Below, piece after piece: positions 1 through 9,630 of a stretch of 64,000 bases of DNA. The DNA lies in assembly GCA_004556055.1 (NCBI GenBank), contig SFIW01000007.1, positions 4,568-68,567 on the forward strand, in the 5' to 3' direction. The position numbers were made by a program, and so were the translations under genes. The stretch comes from Planctomycetaceae bacterium. GTDB taxonomy: Bacteria; Planctomycetota; Planctomycetia; Pirellulales; Thermoguttaceae. The notes beneath the pieces were generated by a model. The model was not told the DNA's origin, made no database searches, and saw only the letters and a list, made by a program, of their open reading frames with translations. The stretch's first letter is position 1. Each line of letters starts with the position of its first letter.

Positions 1-38
1 GGAGTTTTTTTATAGACTCTCATTTATGGAGTTTGACG

Positions 39-236
39 ATGCGTTGTCCTATTTGTGGGAAACAATTTTCGCAAGACGATCCGCAGGTCGCGCTTCCTTT
101 TTGTTCGGAACGTTGTCGTAAGATTGACGCTAAACGCTGGTTTAACGAAGAATACTCGATTGAGACCGTCAATATCGAAGAACTTGAGCGTCAGATTGCG
201 CAGATCGACGAGAATAAAGACGAATCTTCCGTTTGA
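39..236 (+). CDS. yacG: DNA gyrase inhibitor YacG, small zinc-finger protein
   Basis: This 65-residue protein has a YacG zinc ribbon. Four cysteines (C3, C6, C22, C26) have C-X2-C-X15-C-X3-C spacing and are followed by the family-typical KRWFNEEYSI stretch and an acidic tail. In E. coli YacG binds the GyrB C-terminal region and inhibits gyrase; that role is family knowledge only here. A TTG six bases upstream is in frame, but GGAG at 28-31 is better spaced from the ATG at 39. The gene stands alone at the window edge, about 140 bp before the next gene. The length is normal for the family. Confidence 0.9.
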   Translation: MRCPICGKQFSQDDPQVALPFCSERCRKIDAKRWFNEEYSIETVNIEELERQIAQIDENKDESSV

Positions 237-378
237 CCGATACGCGTTCTTGCGAAATGAACTCTCCTCCATCGGCGAGGGAGACGCCTTTCATTGTGCT
301 TGTTTTAAGCCTTTTCTAAACAAGGGCGAATGATAAAATGGATTAGTATTGAGGATTAACAACTTTATAGGAGATGTG

Positions 379-1524
379 ATGATGGCGAAGATTCATGATA
401 TGGGTGAAGGTACTATCCGTCGGATCGACTGGGAGTCTTTCGTTCCAGGAGTTTTGTTTTTTCGTGCATTTCACGCTACTTTTAAGTGGAGCTTGATAAT
501 CCTTCTCGCTTTTTTCTTTTCCGTATCTGAGGAGGCGTTTCCGGAATCGGCGAAGAGATGTCCGCTTTTCCCCAACGTAGGGGAGTCCCTGACCAATCGC
601 GACGATTTCTTGACCCTTGTTAGCTACTCGTTAGAATGCGCTTTTCAGCCAGTGTCGACGGCGTGGAACGTGATTCATTCCTTTTTTCCCTCGTCAGAAG
701 GGATAACGCTTTTGGAGAAGATGGCCGAAAGTCCTGAAAGTATCGCTTTTACGATATGCTTTGTTCTGATTTTCATGACGATCGCTTTGGCGATTTCAAG
801 AACGACGGTCGTTCGCTTATGTAGTTCCTCAAGGTCGTCGGCGTATGCCTCGTTGAAATTTTCTCTCGTTCGCTGGCGAGCCAATTTTTTAACGGTCTGT
901 CCGTTGATTGTGTTTTTACTTGCTTCCTGGGGCGTTTTGCTTTTCGATAGTTTAACGAACGACTGTGCGTTTGCCGCTTGTATATCGGCTCTTTTAGCTC
1001 TTGGCGCGTCTATTTCTGCGGGCGTCGTATGCGCGGCAATTCCCCTGATGACGTCCGCCATCGCGGCGCAGAATTGCGACGGTTTCGACGCGATTTCACG
1101 CGGAGTCTCCTATTTGCTTGAACGTCTTGCATTTTTCCTTTTATATGCCTGCGTCGCTCAAGTCTTATTAATCGTCGGGTGCAGTCTTGTGAGTCTTGCG
1201 AGCCGAACGGCTATTTGCCTGTTGTCGGTTAATTATGACGAGACGTGCAGCAGTTGCCATTGGGGAGAGATTTTCCTTGGTAATCTTCCGCTTTCCTACA
1301 GTTTTGTCGCCGCGATAGCGTACTCCAACGCAATATATATACTCCTTCGTCGAAGCGTTGACGGAACGTCCCATGACGAATGCGCGTTGGATCTCACTGG
1401 TAACAAACCCCGGCAATTGCGTTCTATTCTGAAAGATGGGAAGGGGGCTCCAACATTTGACGCTCACAACGCCGAACGCGAATCGGCTTCTCCCGAAGTT
1501 CAGGGGAAGGATGGAGAGAATTGA
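379..1524 (+). CDS. Polytopic membrane protein of unknown function
   Basis: I do not recognise a named domain. The 381-residue product has about six hydrophobic segments, near residues 33-50, 110-130, 170-190, 205-235, 250-275 and 300-325. It starts with a short cytosolic stretch (IDWESFVPGVLFFRAF) and ends in a polar tail. Planctomycete genomes carry similar membrane proteins with this kind of amphipathic start (from memory, not searched). An in-frame TTG at 349 exists, but AGGAG at 369-373 is well placed for the ATG at 379. The stop codon overlaps the TTG start of the following MnmE-like gene, so the two are probably translationally coupled. Confidence 0.75.
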   Translation: MMAKIHDMGEGTIRRIDWESFVPGVLFFRAFHATFKWSLIILLAFFFSVSEEAFPESAKRCPLFPNVGESLTNRDDFLTLVSYSLECAFQPVSTAWNVIHSFFPSSEGITLLEKMAESPESIAFTICFVLIFMTIALAISRTTVVRLCSSSRSSAYASLKFSLVRWRANFLTVCPLIVFLLASWGVLLFDSLTNDCAFAACISALLALGASISAGVVCAAIPLMTSAIAAQNCDGFDAISRGVSYLLERLAFFLLYACVAQVLLIVGCSLVSLASRTAICLLSVNYDETCSSCHWGEIFLGNLPLSYSFVAAIAYSNAIYILLRRSVDGTSHDECALDLTGNKPRQLRSILKDGKGAPTFDAHNAERESASPEVQGKDGEN

Positions 1525-2870
1525 CACAACCGAAATATGAGAGCGTTTCATCTGCGCCGACGGAAGAATTTACGCATGATTCGATAGTCGCACGTTTGAC
1601 TCCGTCGGGACGCGGCGCCGTGTCGGTCGTTGGAATTAGCGGGCCTCAAGCGAAGGCGATTCTTGACGCGTGTTGGAGTCTTAGGTCTGGAGAACCTTCG
1701 AAGGCTCTTTCTCGCGAGTGGACGCCTGACGAGGGCGCGCGTCCTTTGTTCGGTTTGTTCCATTTTGACGAGGAGCGCGGTAGCGCGGACGAATGCGTTT
1801 TATACAGGCGTTCTCCGTCTATTTTTGAAATCGATTGTCATGGCGGCGAGCTCGTGACGTCGCGGATTATCGAACGATGCGTCGTCTTAGGCGCAAGAGA
1901 AGTTTCCGACGCGGAATGGAAGCGAGAGACGTTGGCTATCGAGCGTCGCGCGGCCCACGGTACCGAAAAAGCGTCTTTTTCAGAACAGGTTTACTCCCTG
2001 TTTTTTGACGCCGCATATGCGCTAATCGCGGAGACGACGACGGAGGAAACCGCTAAAATTGCCTGCGACCAGGAAGAATCCTGGAAGATGTGGTTTGATT
2101 CCTTTATCCGGGATTGTCAACATGCGCAGAACGGTCTTGACGACGATAAAGAGCGGTTCATTTCGTCGGTTAGATCAAGGATCAATTCCGTCTTAAAAAC
2201 GGAACGTATTGGCAGACGTCTCACGACTCCTTACCTCGTCGCAATATTCGGATCTCCAAACGTCGGTAAAAGCAGTCTTCTAAACGCGCTTTTAGGCTAT
2301 GATAGGGCGATAGTTTCTCCCTTTGCTGGAACAACGCGAGATTTACTGGAAGAAAACCTAGCGTACAAGGGGTGGCTTTTCCGCTTTGTCGATTGCGCCG
2401 GATTTCGAGAAACCGACGATGGCGTCGAATCGGCTGGAATCAAACTTGCGTCAGAGCTAGCCCAGCGCGCCGATCTTGCCGTTCGGGTTTATGATCCCCT
2501 AGTCGATCGGGAAGAACAAGAACGCGCATTTTGCGAATTTTTACCACCAGACGCTCCGGTTTCTGCTCGCGACTCCGTCGTCGACGTCCTTAATAAAACC
2601 GACGTATCTCAAGAGGCTTGGCATGAGAGTTGGAGGGCGGTTCAAGAGGGGCGCTTTTTAAGCCTCAGCACAATTCGTAACGACGGAGTTGAGACGCTTT
2701 TGTCGGCGATTTATTCGCGCGTTGTTTTGGAAACGGGCGTGGACGTAGACACGAGTCGTAGGGTCGATCCGTGGATATGGCGAGATGATCAAGTTGCGTT
2801 TTTATCTCGACTTGACGCCCTCTGTTCGTTGGGCGATTTCGACGAATGCCTAGAAATGGCGCGCGGATAA
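1521..2870 (+). CDS. Degenerate MnmE/TrmE-like GTPase
   Basis: The layout is that of the tRNA wobble-uridine modification GTPase MnmE: an N-terminal folate-binding-like domain beginning DSIVARLTPSGRGAV, a helical region and an inserted G domain. The G domain is intact: Walker A GSPNVGKSS near residue 244, TTRD near 270, DCAG near 290 and NKTD near 358. Two signatures are missing. The PGEFT-RAFLNGK block after the HGG motif is not recognisable. The C-terminus stops at CLEMARG without the usual CIGK-type end that carries the catalytic cysteine. The GTPase may therefore not modify tRNA, or may work differently. The TTG start overlaps the preceding TGA, with GGAGAG just upstream. Confidence 0.8.
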   Translation: MTQPKYESVSSAPTEEFTHDSIVARLTPSGRGAVSVVGISGPQAKAILDACWSLRSGEPSKALSREWTPDEGARPLFGLFHFDEERGSADECVLYRRSPSIFEIDCHGGELVTSRIIERCVVLGAREVSDAEWKRETLAIERRAAHGTEKASFSEQVYSLFFDAAYALIAETTTEETAKIACDQEESWKMWFDSFIRDCQHAQNGLDDDKERFISSVRSRINSVLKTERIGRRLTTPYLVAIFGSPNVGKSSLLNALLGYDRAIVSPFAGTTRDLLEENLAYKGWLFRFVDCAGFRETDDGVESAGIKLASELAQRADLAVRVYDPLVDREEQERAFCEFLPPDAPVSARDSVVDVLNKTDVSQEAWHESWRAVQEGRFLSLSTIRNDGVETLLSAIYSRVVLETGVDVDTSRRVDPWIWRDDQVAFLSRLDALCSLGDFDECLEMARG

Positions 2871-2914
2871 GATAAGAGCGCTACGCGATTTGCATATACA
2901 GGAATGAGGAATTA

Positions 2915-5900
2915 ATGATCGAGACAATTCAGTGGACAATGATTCCCTGGGGAGCTATGCTCGGGTTTCTTCTGATCTTTGCGTTAGGCGCCGTAACTCA
3001 AGATAACGACCATGAGAACGTGGATCCGGATTTTTTCGATTCTCTAAATCAGTGTTTCAAAGACGTCCTTCGGGCGTTGTCTCGTCGTACGGACGCCGAA
3101 GAGATGGGCGAGCCCGAAGACGATTGGGACGAATGGTCGGAAGAGATTTCCGACGGAGACGACGAGATCGTCGACGATGAGGACGAGGATGACTCCATAT
3201 ATAAATCAAGCGAAGATTTGACGGATGAAGATTCTCCTGAGTCGTCGCAAAATCGCTCCAGCGGCAATTATCTTGGCCCTTTTTTTAAGAATCGCGGCGG
3301 TAAGGAAGACGACGCTTTGGAGGACGAGAATCAGGAAGGTGGTTTTTTTGACGACAACGACGGAGAAGCGGAGTTTTCCGACGACGACAATATTCCAGAC
3401 GTCAGGAAAATAGAGACGCTTCGGGAGAAAGTTCGCGAAGGCGAAGAGTCGGCGCGTTCTGACTTGATTCGTTTGATTCTTCGTTATGCGAATACTTTAA
3501 GATGGACTGATCGCGAAAAGGCGCTCGCGCTATTTGACGAGGCGCAGAAGAACCTCGACGAATCGACATATATCTTTGGGAGCGAGTACGACGAATTGTC
3601 GTGTGAAATCGCCTTGCTTCGTTCTGTTTTTTACCTTCGCAATCGGAAGAAGGCTCCTTTTGACGTCGTTGGAGAGGCTTTGTCTCGAGCGCGGGCCTGG
3701 TATGCCAAAGAGAATTCTATCCAGGCTAGGGAGAATTTAGCGCGCACGTGGTTAATGCACGGTCAGGCTCTTATCTTTTCAGGGGCCGGCGGCGTGGCGT
3801 TGACCTCTTTTCAAAAGGCGGAAGAATTAGCGACGGAGTCTGAAATCTCCTTTGATTCTGGCGATAGGGACGCTCGTTTTCTTATCCCGCTAAAAACGTG
3901 GGAAGCCGACGCCTACAGAACGGTAGGCGACCTGGAGCAGGCGGTTGCGCATTATCGCGAAGCATTGAGCGTTTGCGACAACGCGAAATCTAGCGATCTC
4001 GTCCAGGTTCAGAGGGCAAATATATTGTGTCAGCTTGCCGTTACTCTTCGAAGTATGGGACGCCTTGATGAAGTTAAGAATGTCTTGGAGCAGGCTCACT
4101 CTGTTCAGGAACGCCTCTATTTATCGAATAATGATCGTTTTTATATTCCATTGTTGAACATACAGCGCTTTCAAGTGGAGGTTTATCTTTCCGAACAGAA
4201 TTTCCAGGTCGCCTCGGCGATACTTGATCGTTCAGTTGAAATCCTTCGAACGAATTTAAAGAACGAACTTCCGCTTAAGAAGCGCGTCGCTTCTCTTTTC
4301 CTTTTGGCAGGAACCCTCCGCGTTCGCGCGGGCATGCATCTCATCGGGAAACGCATCGACGCGGCGAGTCGTGATCTACTGGCGCTTTTTAAAGCGGTTG
4401 TACAAGCATTGGAAAAAGACGAAAATCATAGCCCTTCGTCGGTGTTCGTCTCCGCTTTCGCGCTTGTTTATGATATTGCCGTCGCTACTCGGTCGTGGGA
4501 TAAAGTGAAAGAACTTGACTCCGTATTCGAAGAGATTCGAAGCAAATTGACCGACCGCGAGAGACTTACCTTAGACGCGGACTATTGCGACGCTTTGTTG
4601 CATATTCACGTGTTGCTGGCGCGCGCAAATCGTATGAACGACGCGAGGGCGGCGACGGAAAAGGCGTTGGCTTTGTCTCTTGATTTGGTAAAACTCGATT
4701 CCGACGAAAAATATCGCGCTAGAGTGCGATTATGCCAGGCTCGCATTTACTTTCAAAGGGCGGCGTACAACTTCCTTTTTAAGCGCAATTTTCGCTTGAT
4801 CTACGAAGATTTTCAGAAGTTGTACGAGGCGGCCAATTCAGAATTTCTGGACAAGGACGTTCTAGAACACGACAAACTCCTGTTCTATAACTTTTATTGG
4901 CGGTACTCTATCCTTCAGTGGAAGTTTGGTAAAAAGGAGGAGGCGAAACAAACGCTGGCGCGTTTCGTTCGTATTTTGTCGTCAGATTTGGCGTCCCGCG
5001 AGTGGAAATATTGGGAATTTCTCGAATCGGAAATTCGCGTATCCCTCTTCTTTGCGCAGGATTCCAGGGACTCGCGTTCGTATTTGCGCTTGGTTCGTTT
5101 TTGGCTGAGTTATTTGCAGCATTTACGCCGCTCTTTTTTAAATCAAGAATGGGGCAACGACGATTCCTCCCTCTCGTCGGACGATCAGTCCTACGTGTTA
5201 AGAAATTTTGACGAATTACGAATCGATCTCGTAAGAAAACGCGTTAAATTCCTGGAAAAACATCCGGTTCTTGGTGAAAAAGAGACTACTTTTCTTCCTA
5301 AAGAAACGGCGAGTTTTCTAACGTCTTCGGATCATGCTGATCCGAAATCGCTGGATGGAAAGCGCGCCCAGTTTTTCACGCAGAAATTGGCTGAAAACGT
5401 TGTGGAGCGCGCCTTTTTTGCCGACCTATGTCAGATATCAAACGCCTATAGGAAACTAATTGGGGCGGGAGCCTATCGCTATTGTCGACCATGGGCGTCA
5501 ATCAATAAAACGTTGGTTGAATTCTATTGGAAACATGGCGAATACCAATTGGCTTATCAAGAGGCGAATCGTTCTTTCAAAACGACGATGTTTTGGCTAA
5601 GAACATCCGATCCTGATTCGGTTAAGGAGATTCTATCTTCTCTTGCCAATGCGCGCGCTTTTTTGAATACGATTTCGGTTTCAACGAACGATAACGCGGA
5701 AAACGAGCAGGAATCGGAAGAGGAGGAGAATAGTCAAGACGAAAAGAGTAACGCGTTATGGACGTGCGCCTTCTTTCTTGGCGTTATTTCGTTTAAGACG
5801 TGCTGTTGTTTGACGCTAGGTAAGCCGATCGAGCCTGATTCTCTCTCGGGCGTGAGTATCGAAGCGGTGGAGGAGACGAGCGAAGACGAGGCGGATCAGT

Positions 5901-7924
5901 GGTTTAAAGCGGACGTGTCTTGCGCTTTGAAAGAGGGAGAGGAAGAGAAAGACGTCGAAACCGATCGCCAATCCGATTCTAGCGTCACTTTTGTCGAAGA
6001 GCAGGTAGACGAAGAAGAGAGCGTTCCCTTCCGCGTTGCTTGCGCAAATCTGCCGTACCATGAGGTCGCGTTTCTTGAGGCATGGTTGCTCAATATTCTT
6101 CGTATGGGAAGAAAGGTGAGCGAGCGTAGTCCGTCCTTTGCGTCGACCTACTTGCACTGCGCGGGGCGTTATTATGATTTACTCGCGACGCATGGCCGTG
6201 AAAAAGCGGCGAGACGCGCAATTCTTGACTTTGTTTCGAAATTTGACGAGACAGTCAGGTCAGACAATTATTTAGTACAGTGCGCGCTTTTGCTCTTTTA
6301 CCATGAGATGGCAAACGTCGCCATGAACAGTGAAGCCGACGGGTCTGAAGAATTTGAAAAGGAATTGCTTGAGCGTTTTGACGAGAAATACTTAAGCGCT
6401 CCTTCAACGATCAAGGAACTTCTTTTAGCGCATACCGTCATCGGACGTTCGTTTCTAAGGCTTGCGGCCTTGGAAGACGACAATCTTAGTACGAAGTGGA
6501 AACGTCTTTACTGCGCTTCAAATATTTTTGTGATGGTTTTGGAGAAGAACGCTGAAGCTCGCGACGACGCCTTTGTCGGGTTAGCTCAAACGATGAGCGA
6601 GTTTCTCGAGTCGTCGAGCGAATATGTTCGTCTCCTGTTCCATCGTTTTGAGGCGTTTTTTGATCAGTTTTACGCGCCTTTGCTCTGTAAAGAGAATAGC
6701 GAGAGGATAGACGATCAGTCTTCCAATCTATTGGAGGTTGCGGGCTTTGCATGGTTGACTTTTAGTCGAGCGAGTTATTATTACGGAATCGTGAGAAATT
6801 GTTACCATGAAGGTCATCGCCTCGGCGTCAAAGCGGAGCAGCTCAGCGAATTCCTGGCGTCTCATGATTCAGACGTTCTGGCGTCGGTCTTTGACGTAAC
6901 GTTCAAGAGCCTTCTCTTCTATAAAACATATTCTATTAAAGAAGAATGTGAAAAGATTTGCCGCACAAGGAGTTATACGACTCGTCGTCTTTTGGAATTT
7001 CGCGATCGATTCGGTGACGACGAAACTATTAACGACGTTATTGGAGAAATTGTCGGGAGCCAACTAGTCGTTGATCTATATCATTATGAAACGGCGTTTT
7101 TCCATGAACGTCCGAACGAGGAGTTAAATCGACGTAGCGTCGAAGAAATAACGAGGATTCAAAAGCTCCTCGAAGGACGACCGGCGACGCTCGCGCTGGC
7201 GTCGACTTTTAAGAAATGGTCCTTTTTAAGCGACTTTTTCTGGGATAGACGCGTTGTTGAAGACGCGGACAAGCCCGTGTTTCCCGAAGACTGGGAGATG
7301 GAACATTACCTCTATTTTCAGGCGAGGCTATACGCCGTCTTAGCCATGAGAGCGAAACGTCCCGTATGGCTTCTCCGATTGTATGTCGACGCGTTGGTTC
7401 TCCATGCAAAACGCTATGGCGGCCCTCTTGTTCGCAACGGCGGTTTTTATTATCAATACTTTGTCGAGTATTGCGTTCAACGTCGCGCGTGGAACGCTAC
7501 GATTAGCGCTTGCAAACAATTTCGCCTGAAAATGGACGACGCTTTTTCTCGATCGTTAAATGAGAAAGAAACGTGCGAATTCAATTATTTGAATTTGAGA
7601 ATGAAGATTGCGGAGGGATTGGCTCGCGTCGAACGTCGACGTTGGGGGGATTTGAAGAAAGTCGCGGCAAGCGCCGACGAAATCAAAGAGGATTTTCGTT
7701 GGTTGTTTGAACGGCATTTTTACGCCGCTAAGCCACTTTTGGCCACGGCCTACTACATTAATGCCCATCTCGAACTCGCGCGTAAAGATAAGGAAGGGGC
7801 GCTCGATAGCGCGCGTCGAGCCCTTGAATTGATACGTCGAGCGGAATGTCGGGGGGCCGTTCATCCCATGTGGAATATTCGCGAGCTTGTCGAAAACTTT
7901 ATTTCCAAACATTCCTCGAATTAA
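2915..7924 (+). CDS. Very large TPR-repeat protein with one N-terminal membrane segment
   Basis: The product has 1669 residues. A hydrophobic segment (IPWGAMLGFLLIFALGAV, about residues 8-26) probably anchors it. A very acidic, low-complexity stretch follows (about 60-170), rich in Asp and Glu. The remainder is almost wholly helical with many degenerate tetratricopeptide-like units, for example EADAYRTVGDLEQAVAHYREAL and ALDSARRALELIR near the end. A second acidic linker lies around residues 925-1040, so the protein may have two superhelical lobes. TPR proteins scaffold protein complexes; no enzymatic motif was seen. The ATG at 2915 has GAGGA five bases upstream. It follows the MnmE-like gene by 44 bp and may share its transcript. 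Function unknown. Confidence 0.8.
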   Translation: MIETIQWTMIPWGAMLGFLLIFALGAVTQDNDHENVDPDFFDSLNQCFKDVLRALSRRTDAEEMGEPEDDWDEWSEEISDGDDEIVDDEDEDDSIYKSSEDLTDEDSPESSQNRSSGNYLGPFFKNRGGKEDDALEDENQEGGFFDDNDGEAEFSDDDNIPDVRKIETLREKVREGEESARSDLIRLILRYANTLRWTDREKALALFDEAQKNLDESTYIFGSEYDELSCEIALLRSVFYLRNRKKAPFDVVGEALSRARAWYAKENSIQARENLARTWLMHGQALIFSGAGGVALTSFQKAEELATESEISFDSGDRDARFLIPLKTWEADAYRTVGDLEQAVAHYREALSVCDNAKSSDLVQVQRANILCQLAVTLRSMGRLDEVKNVLEQAHSVQERLYLSNNDRFYIPLLNIQRFQVEVYLSEQNFQVASAILDRSVEILRTNLKNELPLKKRVASLFLLAGTLRVRAGMHLIGKRIDAASRDLLALFKAVVQALEKDENHSPSSVFVSAFALVYDIAVATRSWDKVKELDSVFEEIRSKLTDRERLTLDADYCDALLHIHVLLARANRMNDARAATEKALALSLDLVKLDSDEKYRARVRLCQARIYFQRAAYNFLFKRNFRLIYEDFQKLYEAANSEFLDKDVLEHDKLLFYNFYWRYSILQWKFGKKEEAKQTLARFVRILSSDLASREWKYWEFLESEIRVSLFFAQDSRDSRSYLRLVRFWLSYLQHLRRSFLNQEWGNDDSSLSSDDQSYVLRNFDELRIDLVRKRVKFLEKHPVLGEKETTFLPKETASFLTSSDHADPKSLDGKRAQFFTQKLAENVVERAFFADLCQISNAYRKLIGAGAYRYCRPWASINKTLVEFYWKHGEYQLAYQEANRSFKTTMFWLRTSDPDSVKEILSSLANARAFLNTISVSTNDNAENEQESEEEENSQDEKSNALWTCAFFLGVISFKTCCCLTLGKPIEPDSLSGVSIEAVEETSEDEADQWFKADVSCALKEGEEEKDVETDRQSDSSVTFVEEQVDEEESVPFRVACANLPYHEVAFLEAWLLNILRMGRKVSERSPSFASTYLHCAGRYYDLLATHGREKAARRAILDFVSKFDETVRSDNYLVQCALLLFYHEMANVAMNSEADGSEEFEKELLERFDEKYLSAPSTIKELLLAHTVIGRSFLRLAALEDDNLSTKWKRLYCASNIFVMVLEKNAEARDDAFVGLAQTMSEFLESSSEYVRLLFHRFEAFFDQFYAPLLCKENSERIDDQSSNLLEVAGFAWLTFSRASYYYGIVRNCYHEGHRLGVKAEQLSEFLASHDSDVLASVFDVTFKSLLFYKTYSIKEECEKICRTRSYTTRRLLEFRDRFGDDETINDVIGEIVGSQLVVDLYHYETAFFHERPNEELNRRSVEEITRIQKLLEGRPATLALASTFKKWSFLSDFFWDRRVVEDADKPVFPEDWEMEHYLYFQARLYAVLAMRAKRPVWLLRLYVDALVLHAKRYGGPLVRNGGFYYQYFVEYCVQRRAWNATISACKQFRLKMDDAFSRSLNEKETCEFNYLNLRMKIAEGLARVERRRWGDLKKVAASADEIKEDFRWLFERHFYAAKPLLATAYYINAHLELARKDKEGALDSARRALELIRRAECRGAVHPMWNIRELVENFISKHSSN

Positions 7925-8008
7925 ATTGTGAAGGGAGAGGCGCAGAAGACGATAGATAGACGAGCGGCGTTCGAATATTCCCTAGGTCGACGCGAGCCGA
8001 CCGACGGT

Positions 8009-8014
8009 TATAAT
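8009..8014 (+). promoter_or_regulatory. Possible -10 box upstream of the methyltransferase
   Basis: TATAAT lies in the 160-bp gap after the TPR gene, about 80 bases before the methyltransferase start. No good -35 hexamer sits 17 bases upstream, so this is only a candidate. Confidence 0.3.
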
Positions 8015-8092
8015 GGAAGAGGATCGGCGTATGTCAGACGGTAACGCCGACGCGGAGACGAGCCTATATGTTGATGTTGGGAGATCGTGATT

Positions 8093-9625
8093 GTGGCGAC
8101 CTTTAATCACGTGAAGCGCTGTCGTGAGGCGCGTTCTCTTACGAGAGACGACTTAGCGACACTTGCTAATATTTCTTCGGAGTTTCTACAGGCGGTGGAA
8201 GAGGATGGCGGGGAGCTCTCGGTCGGCGTCGCCCTTCGATTGGCTCAGGCGCTTGGCGTAACGGTTGAAGAGCTCTTTGCCGTTGCGGATCCTTTGCCGC
8301 TTCCGACTTCTCCCGAAATTAAAGCGCCTTTGAACGAATCCTCTTCTAAAATAAAGACGGCGCGTTCGAAGGAATCTTCTCGCACTCATTCGAACGTCTC
8401 GCTAAAGAACGCGGTCAAAAAGGGCGCCGAGGTCGTCGCTCCTTCTTCAGATTCCTCTGAACCTGCGACGAAGGTGCAGCCTTATGTGCCGCGATTGAGC
8501 GTCGCCGATCCCTTCGTGCCCGAAGGCGATCCTTTCTTCTCGCTCGAAGAAGAAGAAAGGGCGCAATCGCGCGTGGGCGCTCCCCGTAAGAGTCAAACTG
8601 TCTCTTCTTACTATTCCAAAACGGCTTCTGTCGAGGGCTTGGCGTCCTCGCCCCTTGGCCTCCAGGATCCGACGGAAGATCGCCCGATACGCTTTTTCGA
8701 TCTGTTTTGCGGAGTCGGCGGATTTCGTTACGCCGCGGAGAGAGTTATTAAGAGAATGGGACGTCAGGGGATTTGTTCTCTAAGTTGCGACGTCGATCCA
8801 TTTGCGCAGAAAAGTTACGCGGCAAATTTTGGCGACAAACCCTTTGGCGATATTAGACTCCTCCCTTCGGAGGATATTCCAGACTTCGAGCTCTTATTTG
8901 CCGGCTTCCCCTGCCAAACCTTTTCTATCATCGGTCTTCGAAAAGGGTTTGCCGATGAAACTAAAGGTTCCCTCTTTTTTCAAATAGCGCGGATTTTACA
9001 CGATAAGAGACCACGAGCTTTTGTTTTGGAGAATGTCCGTCAATTGACGACGCACGACGGTGGTCGAACCTTTGAGGTGATTCTGAGGGTATTGCAGGAC
9101 GAACTTGGCTATTATGTAGATTGGCGAGTTTTGAACGCTTTAGATTGCGGCCTCCCTCAAAAACGCGAACGCGTTGTGATCGTAGGCTCTACGGCGCCTT
9201 TTGACATGGAATGGCCAAAGAAGGCGCGCGACGGCAAGGAACTCAAGGATATACTTGAACCGGAAGAGAAGGTGCCTCGTCGTTTTTACGCTTCTCCGGA
9301 GATCGTGGCCAGCCGTAAGCGTTTGCATCGGTCGAAGTACTTTCCGGCGGTATGGCATGAGAATAAGTCTGGGATCGTTTCGTCTTATCCGTACAGTTGC
9401 GCGCTTCGAGCGGGCGCTAGTCACAATTACCTCTTAGTTAATGGGGAGAGGCGATTTACGCCGTTGGAGCTTCTCCGCCTTCAAGGCTTTCCAGACGACT
9501 TTAAGGTTGTGACGTCTTATTCTCAGCTTCGTAAGCAGATGGGGAACGCTGCGCCGGTAAATCTCGTAGAAAAAGCGCTTGAACGGTTCCTGCCCCTTGT
9601 TTTTCAAACGAAAAAGGAGAACTGA
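8093..9625 (+). CDS. C5-cytosine DNA methyltransferase with N-terminal HTH domain
   Basis: Residues about 5-62 form an XRE/HTH_3 domain (REARSLTRDDLA, LRLAQALGVTVEELFA). A Ser/Lys-rich linker follows, then a complete m5C methyltransferase: motif I DLFCGVGGFRYA (about 202), motif IV with the catalytic cysteine in FPCQTFS (about 272-277), motif VI ENV (about 313), motif VIII QKRERVVIVG (about 356) and motif X QMGNAAPVNLV. The target-recognition region lies between motifs VIII and IX; the target sequence cannot be read from it. An HTH fused to such an enzyme often represses its own promoter, as in M.SsoII. GGGAGA at 8079-8084 favours the GTG at 8093 over the one at 8087. No restriction endonuclease is adjacent; a vsr gene follows directly. 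Confidence 0.92.
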   Translation: MATFNHVKRCREARSLTRDDLATLANISSEFLQAVEEDGGELSVGVALRLAQALGVTVEELFAVADPLPLPTSPEIKAPLNESSSKIKTARSKESSRTHSNVSLKNAVKKGAEVVAPSSDSSEPATKVQPYVPRLSVADPFVPEGDPFFSLEEEERAQSRVGAPRKSQTVSSYYSKTASVEGLASSPLGLQDPTEDRPIRFFDLFCGVGGFRYAAERVIKRMGRQGICSLSCDVDPFAQKSYAANFGDKPFGDIRLLPSEDIPDFELLFAGFPCQTFSIIGLRKGFADETKGSLFFQIARILHDKRPRAFVLENVRQLTTHDGGRTFEVILRVLQDELGYYVDWRVLNALDCGLPQKRERVVIVGSTAPFDMEWPKKARDGKELKDILEPEEKVPRRFYASPEIVASRKRLHRSKYFPAVWHENKSGIVSSYPYSCALRAGASHNYLLVNGERRFTPLELLRLQGFPDDFKVVTSYSQLRKQMGNAAPVNLVEKALERFLPLVFQTKKEN

Positions 9626-9630
9626 TCGTT

